Source of the DNA: Bacteroidota bacterium
GTDB lineage: Bacteria; Bacteroidota; Bacteroidia; Bacteroidales; Paludibacteraceae
Length of the DNA stretch: 5,350 bases
Assembly (NCBI GenBank): GCA_022709605.1
Contig: JAKLIM010000274.1
Span: 1-5,350 of the forward strand
Reading direction: 5' to 3'
In this document: in pieces, positions 1-3,245 of the stretch
How positions within the stretch are numbered: position 1 is the first letter of the stretch
How the letters are laid out: each line of letters opens with the position of its first letter
The notes under the pieces: generated by a model
Seen by the model: only the letters and a program-made list of their open reading frames with translations
Told to the model about the DNA's origin: nothing
The model's database searches: none
Position numbers and translations under genes: made by a program

Positions 1-473
1 GCGTCAACAATATCTCCAAGATTAAATATTATGGGAGGGAACATTGTGTTTTCATTAAAGTCAGTAAGATAAAATTCTCCTGTGGCACAACTTTCATTAA
101 TATCAAACTGCAATGGGTGGTCAATATCGTATGGCAATTTCTCTGTTTCAACCATTACCACGCCATTGAAAGTAATTCTTACGGGAGTAGAAGCCGTAGT
201 GCCATTTTTATGACACCAAACCTCTATAAGATAATCTTTTAACTCAAAAGAACAGATACAGTCGTAGTCGGAATAGTTATTAGAATATTTCAGTTCATCA
301 CCCCCAATATCCGTACTTGCATAGTCGTTACCGTCTTTTCCCCTGACGGACATATTACGCCTGTTAAGCACAGCACCCTTGTCGTCAAGTCCTACTATCT
401 TATAGTCATAATCAGAATTTGCACCGGAGTTAACTAATTTCTGTTTTAATGTGGATTGTTCTGTCTTTTTCAC
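1..473 (-). CDS. Partial phage gene, probable virion protein (5' part only)
   Basis: An open frame on the minus strand starts at GTG 473 and runs off the left edge, giving 157 complete codons (MKKTEQSTLKQKL...PPIIFNLGDIVD). The in-frame stop upstream is a TAA just beyond the promoter, and no ATG occurs before codon 41 (353). The first 40 codons read as normal protein and the promoter sits immediately upstream, so GTG 473 is preferred over ATG 353. The protein is polar and beta-rich in look, with no signal peptide or membrane segment. The stretch LQFDINESCATGEFYLTDFNE followed by PPIIFNLGDIVD recalls, from memory only, the N-terminal part of large structural ('stabilization' or muzzle-type) proteins of crAss-like phages. 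That is a weak inference. Its strand and codon style match the portal gene at the right, so both probably belong to the same phage module, now interrupted by the plus-strand cassettes. Confidence 0.6.
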   Translation of the reverse strand, partial: MKKTEQSTLKQKLVNSGANSDYDYKIVGLDDKGAVLNRRNMSVRGKDGNDYASTDIGGDELKYSNNYSDYDCICSFELKDYLIEVWCHKNGTTASTPVRITFNGVVMVETEKLPYDIDHPLQFDINESCATGEFYLTDFNENTMFPPIIFNLGDIVD

Positions 474-490
474 TTCGTAGTATTTATCTA

Positions 491-522
491 CAAAGATAAG
501 TATTTTTTAGTTTTTTAACAAA
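491..522 (-). promoter_or_regulatory. Bacteroidetes-type promoter for the left phage gene
   Basis: Read on the minus strand, TATCTTTG (498 to 491) fits the Bacteroidetes -7 box TAnnTTTG exactly. TTTG (522 to 519) lies 20 bp upstream and fits the -33 box. Transcription would begin around 485, leaving a very short leader before GTG 473. The match to both boxes and the spacing is as good as this promoter class gets, and it is the main sign that the host is a member of the Bacteroidetes. Confidence 0.65.
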
Positions 523-537
523 CTTTAACAGTTAAAG
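523..537. promoter_or_regulatory. Palindrome between divergent promoters, possible operator
   Basis: CTTTAAC-A-GTTAAAG is a perfect 7-bp inverted repeat around one central base. It abuts the -33 box of the minus-strand promoter (519-522) and lies about 15 bp upstream of the putative plus-strand -7 box. A dimeric regulator binding here could act on both directions. The position is suggestive, but the sequence is AT-rich and short, so chance cannot be excluded. No regulator gene is visible in the window. Confidence 0.35.
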
Positions 538-551
538 TATTATTTGTATAG

Positions 552-559
552 TAATTTTG
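552..559 (+). promoter_or_regulatory. Possible -7 box for the plus-strand cassette genes
   Basis: TAATTTTG fits TAnnTTTG on the plus strand. No TTTG is found at the expected distance upstream; TTTAAC at 524-529 is the nearest candidate and is poor. This is the only plus-strand match I found upstream of the cassette genes, so if it works it would drive the whole plus-strand group, in the way a cassette-array promoter does. A 14-bp palindrome (TGAAAATATTTTCA, 565-578) directly follows, at or just after the likely transcription start. Confidence 0.3.
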
Positions 560-586
560 TGTTGTGAAAATATTTTCAACATTGTT

Positions 587-616
587 GTCTAACGGCTATG
601 TATAACTGCCGTTGCG
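587..616 (+). repeat. Degenerate attC-like hairpin at the left end of the array
   Basis: GTCTAAC (587-593) matches the RYYYAAC core of an integron recombination site. The segment AACGGC (591-596) pairs perfectly with GCCGTT (608-613) around an 11-nt loop that itself holds GTATAAC (600-606). It is far shorter than the three sites downstream, and the right-hand core GTTGCGA is a poor match to GTTATA(G/C). It could be a decayed site, the primary insertion point of the array, or an unrelated leader hairpin of the 75-aa gene. Confidence 0.35.
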
Positions 617-655
617 ATTTGAAACACGAATTTTAATTAACAAATAAAGATTGAT

Positions 656-883
656 ATGAAAACAAAAGCAACAAAAGTAGAAAAAGCCAGCAATGGAAGT
701 TATACATTGTTAGGCACTGGTGGCATCTGCAAAATAACTAACGATAAGTTTAGTTGGGTGCTTGAAGTTGATGGCAAAATAATAACCTTTAACGGAGGCG
801 ATAATGCTGATTATTTTGCAGAGTTATATACCAAATTAGGATATGAAATTATATGGGATAGGGATAAATGGAAAGATGACTAA
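656..883 (+). CDS. Small protein of unknown function (75 aa, first cassette gene)
   Basis: I do not recognise this protein. It starts at ATG 656 after an A/T-rich leader without a Shine-Dalgarno sequence and ends at TAA 881-883, only 9 bp before attC-like site 1. The sequence (MKTKATKVEKASNGSYTLLGTGGICKI...) begins basic and ends acidic (WDRDKWKDD). Its middle alternates hydrophobic and polar residues (KFSWVLEVDGKIITF), suggesting a small beta-sheet domain followed by one helix. It has no signal peptide, no membrane segment and a single cysteine. The fit between gene and repeat (ORF filling the interval, stop next to the repeat) is the usual form of an integron cassette. The leader shares the 12-mer TTGAAACACGAA (619-630) with that of the first methyltransferase. 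Confidence 0.65.
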   Translation: MKTKATKVEKASNGSYTLLGTGGICKITNDKFSWVLEVDGKIITFNGGDNADYFAELYTKLGYEIIWDRDKWKDD

Positions 884-892
884 GCCACTTGT

Positions 893-987
893 GCATAACG
901 GTTGGCAATATGAAACGGTTGCCTAATAAGACGTTTCAAAATATGATGCAGTTTTCTGGCAACTGTTTTATATTGCTTGTTATAGCC
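893..987 (+). repeat. attC-like recombination site 1 (95 bp)
   Basis: The left arm 893-923 and right arm 958-987 form a long imperfect inverted repeat around a 34-nt loop. The outer core is CATAAC (894-899) opposite GTTATAG (979-985). The inner helix pairs 905-923 with 958-976 without a break, using two G-T wobbles (917/964 and 912/969). The left arm carries about three extra unpaired bases next to the core. A long imperfect stem, a conserved AAC/GTT at the ends, extrahelical bases on one side and a variable loop together are the form of an integron attC site. By analogy, exchange would occur between 979 and 980. It follows the 75-aa gene by 9 bp and precedes the next start codon by 15 bp. 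Confidence 0.65.
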
Positions 988-1002
988 AGTTAAAATTAAA
1001 CT

Positions 1003-1194
1003 ATGAAACTAATATCATTCAGTGATAAATTTCCAAAGAAAATGAGTAAATTATTGCTTTATAATGAGAAACGTAATTTGGAATATGACACGCATTATTT
1101 TGGAGATAGCCCAATTATTGAGCATAATACCTATATATACTTGGTAAAAAATTTTACTCATTGGATATATTGTGATGATTTGCCGAAACCTTAA
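1003..1194 (+). CDS. Small DUF551-like protein (63 aa, second cassette gene)
   Basis: ATG 1003 lies 15 bp after attC-like site 1, and the TAA stop (1192-1194) lies 2 bp before the left arm of site 2, so the gene fills its cassette. The protein begins MKLISFSDKFPKK and ends THWIYCDDLPKP. This resembles the small DUF551-type phage and prophage proteins, which open with a short 'I-S-x-x-D-x-L-P' strand and close with 'THW-x(2-5)-LP-x-P', although here the spacing before LPKP is longer and the middle does not obviously match. DUF551 has no established biochemical role, so none is assigned. There is no signal peptide or membrane helix. The resemblance is by eye and rests on the two ends only. Confidence 0.6.
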   Translation: MKLISFSDKFPKKMSKLLLYNEKRNLEYDTHYFGDSPIIEHNTYIYLVKNFTHWIYCDDLPKP

Positions 1195-1196
1195 TT

Positions 1197-1296
1197 GGCT
1201 ATAACGTATGGTGCTATGAGCAGGTTTGCCTTGCAGAAATGTTCAAATTTAGCACAAATGTTATTGACAAACTTGCTTATAGCACGTGTTATACGC
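1197..1296 (+). repeat. attC-like recombination site 2 (100 bp)
   Basis: The left arm 1197-1230 and right arm 1266-1296 flank a 35-nt loop. The outer core is CTATAAC (1199-1205) opposite GTTATAC (1288-1294). The inner helix pairs 1211-1230 with 1266-1285, broken only by one C-A mismatch (1229/1267) and containing two G-T wobbles (1223/1273, 1218/1278). Four left-arm bases (1207-1210) face a single right-arm base, nearly the same asymmetry as in site 1, although the stem sequences differ. The shared architecture with different stem sequences argues for an attC family rather than a simple dispersed repeat. Exchange would be expected between 1288 and 1289. The loop contains TCAAATTTAGCACAAA (1243-1258), nearly repeated at 2914-2928. 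Confidence 0.65.
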
Positions 1297-1354
1297 TGGC
1301 ACGGTAAATTTAGCAGAAACTTAAATTGAAACACGAAACAAAATTTTTATTAAA

Positions 1355-2080
1355 ATGAGCGAGGGCAAAAAAGAGATATTATTAGGAGATAGCATTGAAT
1401 TGATGAGAAGTTTTGAAACTGAAAGCATTGATTTATGTGTAACCGACCCACCATATAAATTAACAAGCGGTGGATGTAAGGGCGGACTAAAAATAGAAAT
1501 GAACACTATTACAAGGGAAGAAAAAGAAAGTGGTGTTATGTTTGAAATACCACCTTTTTACAGATGGATGGATGAACTATTTAGAATTATGAAAAACGAC
1601 ACTCACTTTTATTGTATGAGTAATAAAAAAAACTTATCTCAAATAATTTTAGATGGTGAAAAGGTAGGATTTAAAGTATTGAATATTTTAGTATGGGATA
1701 AAGGGATGCACACGCCACTCGGATATTATATGCAGAATGTTGAGTTTATTGTTTTGTTCAGAAAAGGTGGAGCGAGAAAAATAAACAATATGGGAAGCAC
1801 TGCATTGATAAGTATAAAAGGAATAAGAGGTAATAAAATACATCCATCTGAAAAACCTGTTGAATTATACGACCACTTGATTTTAAACAGTAGCAATATA
1901 AATGATATTTGTATTGACCCTTTTAGCGGAAGCGGAACTATAATTGAAAGTTGCTTAAAGAATAACCGCCAATTTATAGCGATAGAAAAAGACCCTAATC
2001 ATTTTGAAAAAATGAAAAATAGGTGGGGAGATTTTAATAAAAAAATTGAACCGCAAACTCTCTTTGGAAACGAAATGTAG
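1355..2080 (+). CDS. Beta-class DNA methyltransferase (N6-adenine or N4-cytosine)
   Basis: This 241-aa protein is a SAM-dependent DNA amino-methyltransferase of the N6_N4_Mtase family. The catalytic motif IV DPPY is at residues 31-34, near the N-terminus. The conserved HPSEKP box is at 163-168 and the SAM-binding motif I DPFSGSGT at 188-195, near the C-terminus. Catalytic motif first and SAM-binding motif last is the beta-class order; DPPY rather than SPPY favours adenine, as in CcrM/HinfI-type enzymes. At 241 aa it is compact, typical of phage-borne solitary enzymes, and the target recognition part must be short (roughly 40-80 and 130-160). Start ATG 1355 has an A/T-rich leader and no Shine-Dalgarno; LLGDSIELM follows closely, as expected for the family N-terminus. 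Stop is TAG 2078-2080, 5 bp before the left half of site 3. No restriction endonuclease is adjacent, so a protective or regulatory role is likelier than a restriction-modification pair. Confidence 0.9.
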   Translation: MSEGKKEILLGDSIELMRSFETESIDLCVTDPPYKLTSGGCKGGLKIEMNTITREEKESGVMFEIPPFYRWMDELFRIMKNDTHFYCMSNKKNLSQIILDGEKVGFKVLNILVWDKGMHTPLGYYMQNVEFIVLFRKGGARKINNMGSTALISIKGIRGNKIHPSEKPVELYDHLILNSSNINDICIDPFSGSGTIIESCLKNNRQFIAIEKDPNHFEKMKNRWGDFNKKIEPQTLFGNEM

Positions 2081-2085
2081 TGCTT

Positions 2086-2116
2086 GCGTATAACGGTATC
2101 GGGCTATGTTCAGTGC
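2086..2116 (+). repeat. Left half of split attC-like site 3
   Basis: GTATAAC (2088-2094) is the expected left core, placed 5 bp after the stop of the first methyltransferase. The arm continues to 2116, but no matching right arm or GTTAT core appears before the next gene. The matching arm lies at 2952-2977, beyond the second methyltransferase: 2100-2116 pairs with 2952-2968 with one T-C mismatch and two G-T wobbles, and 2089-2094 pairs with 2970-2975. The half-site is therefore probably the left side of a site opened by later insertion. Confidence 0.6.
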
Positions 2117-2135
2117 GACATAAACCACAAAAGAT

Positions 2136-2146
2136 GATACGAAGCA
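2136..2146 (+). repeat. 11-bp direct repeat, left copy
   Basis: GATACGAAGCA here is repeated exactly at 2932-2942. The two copies bracket the second methyltransferase within the loop of split site 3. An inexact CACAAA upstream of both copies (2126-2131 and 2923-2928) extends the similarity to about 20 bp. It may be a target-site duplication or homologous loop sequence from two related sites. Confidence 0.55.
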
Positions 2147-2154
2147 TGACAGTA

Positions 2155-2173
2155 ATAATTTTAAAATATTTTT
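2155..2173 (+). repeat. 19-bp inverted repeat flanking the second methyltransferase, left copy
   Basis: ATAATTTTAAAATATTTTT is exactly inverted at 2893-2911. It lies 8 bp inside the left direct repeat and ends 3 bp before the GTG start at 2177. It consists only of A and T and includes the self-complementary ATTTTAAAAT, so the match is less significant than its length suggests. It may be an end of the inserted segment or a promoter/terminator-like AT tract. Confidence 0.4.
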
Positions 2174-2176
2174 AGC

Positions 2177-2872
2177 GTGGGAAAAATAATAAATTGCAAT
2201 AAATCGGTTGACGTAGGGATTAATGGATTATGTACCCAGTGTGGGACTATTCATAATCTTAAATTATTTCCACAAACAGAAAATGATGTTAAAATTAATT
2301 TTAATAATATGAGAGAATATAAAAAAGCAGAAAAAATAGCAGGGTACGGAAATAAGTCCGATAGGTCAAAAGGTGATTTTTACCCAACACCTTCGTTTGT
2401 ATTATTTCCAATACTTGAAAAAGAAAACTTTGAAGGAACAATATTAGAACCTTGTTGTGGAGAAGGGCATATTTCAAAGGAACTATTATCAAAGGGATTT
2501 GATGTAACAAGTAGGGATTTGTTTGATAGGGGATATGGAGAAACAGGAATTGACTTTCTTTTTATGCCACAACCCAAAACATTTGACAATATAATAACAA
2601 ATCCCCCTTATAACTTAGCATTAGAATTTGCTCAAACATCGTTAATGGTTGCAAAAAAGAAAGTTGCTTTACTGATGAAGATAAATTTTTTAGAAGGGGT
2701 TAAACGGAAAACATTTTTAGAAAACTCTCCTCTAAAATATGTTTATGTTTTTAGTAAAAGGCAGACATTAACAAGACCAGATTGGGAAGGTAAAAATAAG
2801 GGGTTTATTACTTATGCTTGGTTTGTTTGGGAAATAGGATATGAAGGAGAAACTATAATCAAATGGCTTTGA
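2177..2872 (+). CDS. Phage-type DNA adenine methyltransferase with GDFYPTP/NPPY motifs
   Basis: This 231-aa protein is a class I SAM-dependent methyltransferase of the short type found in phages and prophages. GDFYPTP (66-72) is the N-terminal SAM-contact motif. EPCCGEGH (91-98) is motif I, at the end of a beta strand. NPPY (142-145) is the catalytic motif IV, preceded by hydrophobic FDNIIT. The closing block FLEGVKRKTF, RPDWEGKNKG, YAWFVWEIGY matches, from memory, the conserved C-terminus of prophage methyltransferases. The motif order differs from the upstream enzyme, so this is not a duplicate of it; adenine is the likely target base. The start is GTG 2177: a TAA lies in frame at 2162-2164 and the first ATG is at 2309 (residue 45), just before the conserved core. 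The 44-residue extension has CTQC at 19-22 and one more Cys at 7, resembling an incomplete zinc ribbon. The gene sits inside the loop of attC-like site 3. Confidence 0.85.
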   Translation: MGKIINCNKSVDVGINGLCTQCGTIHNLKLFPQTENDVKINFNNMREYKKAEKIAGYGNKSDRSKGDFYPTPSFVLFPILEKENFEGTILEPCCGEGHISKELLSKGFDVTSRDLFDRGYGETGIDFLFMPQPKTFDNIITNPPYNLALEFAQTSLMVAKKKVALLMKINFLEGVKRKTFLENSPLKYVYVFSKRQTLTRPDWEGKNKGFITYAWFVWEIGYEGETIIKWL

Positions 2873-2880
2873 AAAAGCCA
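2864..2880 (+). repeat. Short perfect hairpin over the stop codon of the second methyltransferase
   Basis: TGGCTTT-GAA-AAAGCCA forms a 7-bp stem with a 3-nt loop, and the stop codon TGA (2870-2872) lies in it. No T-run follows on the plus strand, so it is not a standard intrinsic terminator, though it could slow or protect the 3' end of a transcript. Confidence 0.35.
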
Positions 2881-2892
2881 AAGTGCGGTGGA

Positions 2893-2911
2893 AAAAATAT
2901 TTTAAAATTAT
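2893..2911 (-). repeat. 19-bp inverted repeat flanking the second methyltransferase, right copy
   Basis: This is the exact reverse complement of 2155-2173. It lies 20 bp inside the right direct repeat, against 8 bp on the left, so the pair is not symmetric about the putative insertion ends. That weakens the reading of it as a transposon terminus. Confidence 0.4.
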
Positions 2912-2931
2912 GGTCAAATTAGCACAAACTC

Positions 2932-2942
2932 GATACGAAGCA
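2932..2942 (+). repeat. 11-bp direct repeat, right copy
   Basis: GATACGAAGCA repeats 2136-2146 exactly, 796 bp away. Joining the sequence up to 2146 with the sequence from 2943 onward recreates a loop of 39 nt between the two arms of site 3, close to the 34 and 35 nt of the intact sites. Confidence 0.55.
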
Positions 2943-2951
2943 CGGAACTAA

Positions 2952-2977
2952 GCATTGCATATAGCCCGTGTTATAGC
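2952..2977 (+). repeat. Right half of split attC-like site 3
   Basis: The arm begins GCATTGC and ends with the core GTTATAG (2970-2976); exchange would be expected between 2970 and 2971. It pairs with 2086-2116 rather than with anything between the second methyltransferase and itself: there is no ATAAC core in 2873-2951. This half therefore belongs with the left half 835 bp away. Confidence 0.6.
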
Positions 2978-2998
2978 ATCGTTTTAATGTGCTATAAC
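2970..2998. repeat. Hairpin joining the right core to a following TATAAC core
   Basis: GTTATAGCA (2970-2978) is the exact reverse complement of TGCTATAAC (2990-2998), with an 11-nt loop. The left part is the right core of site 3. The right part looks like the left core of a further site whose right arm I cannot find, so it may be the stub of a lost cassette. There is no T-run after it on either strand, so a terminator is not supported. Confidence 0.45.
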
Positions 2999-3071
2999 TA
3001 TTGTATTTCCGCAATAATACCAAGACTTAAATAATTATCTTTTAACGAGTTGAGTAATTGAATTAATAACT

Positions 3072-3245
3072 ATGAAAGTACATAATAAACACGAACTATT
3101 AATTTGGCTTGACGGTCTATTGTCTGCTATAACCAATGACGATGAAAAGATTTGGATTGAACAAGCTATTTGACAGATAGAAAATAACTTTGAGGAACAA
3201 GAGAAAATTAACGAACACGAAACTACCACTGATACTATTCAGTAG
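3072..3245 (+). pseudogene. Small ORF with in-frame TGA, 33 aa or 57 aa if read through
   Basis: ATG 3072 opens a frame giving MKVHNKHELLIWLDGLLSAI and on to EQAI, stopped by TGA at 3171-3173 after 33 codons. The same frame then runs on for 23 sense codons (QIENNFEEQEKI...DTIQ) to TAG 3243-3245. The second part is rich in E, N, Q and T and helical in character, like a natural continuation of the first; Trp at the TGA would fit (TGG to TGA is one change). No function can be assigned. Its last 11 bp overlap the 3' end of the portal gene on the other strand. Possibilities are a recent nonsense mutation, a true 33-aa peptide with a chance extension, or stop read-through. General TGA recoding is unlikely, because the seven Trp codons of the portal gene are all TGG. 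Confidence 0.35.

Noticed and set aside
1244..1251. CAAATTTA, a minus-strand match to the Bacteroidetes -7 box
   Set aside because: It lies in the site 2 loop, the nearest CAAA (-33) is only 16 bp away, and no minus-strand gene follows. A chance match in AT-rich DNA.
1321..1506. 61-codon minus-strand frame over the start of the first methyltransferase
   Set aside because: It is the antisense of a clearly coding region with DPPY and has an arbitrary Ser/Leu/Pro composition.
2301..2589. Two 69-codon minus-strand frames inside the second methyltransferase
   Set aside because: They overlap a gene with all expected methyltransferase motifs and show no family features of their own.
2864..2880. 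Intrinsic terminator after the second methyltransferase
   Set aside because: The 7-bp hairpin contains the stop codon itself and is not followed by a T-run.
893..2998. CRISPR array
   Set aside because: The repeats differ in sequence, are about 100 bp long, are inverted-repeat structures and are separated by whole genes rather than short uniform spacers.
3171..3173. General TGA-to-Trp recoding of the phage
   Set aside because: All seven Trp codons in the portal gene and all Trp codons in both methyltransferases are TGG, the second methyltransferase ends with TGA, and a TGA may also end the gene before the portal. One internal TGA is not enough.
3035..3229. 64-codon minus-strand frame opposite the small TGA-interrupted ORF
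   Set aside because: Its product is Ser/Cys/Ile-rich and reads like the antisense of an acidic, Lys- and Asn-rich protein. The plus-strand frame looks more natural, though neither is certain.
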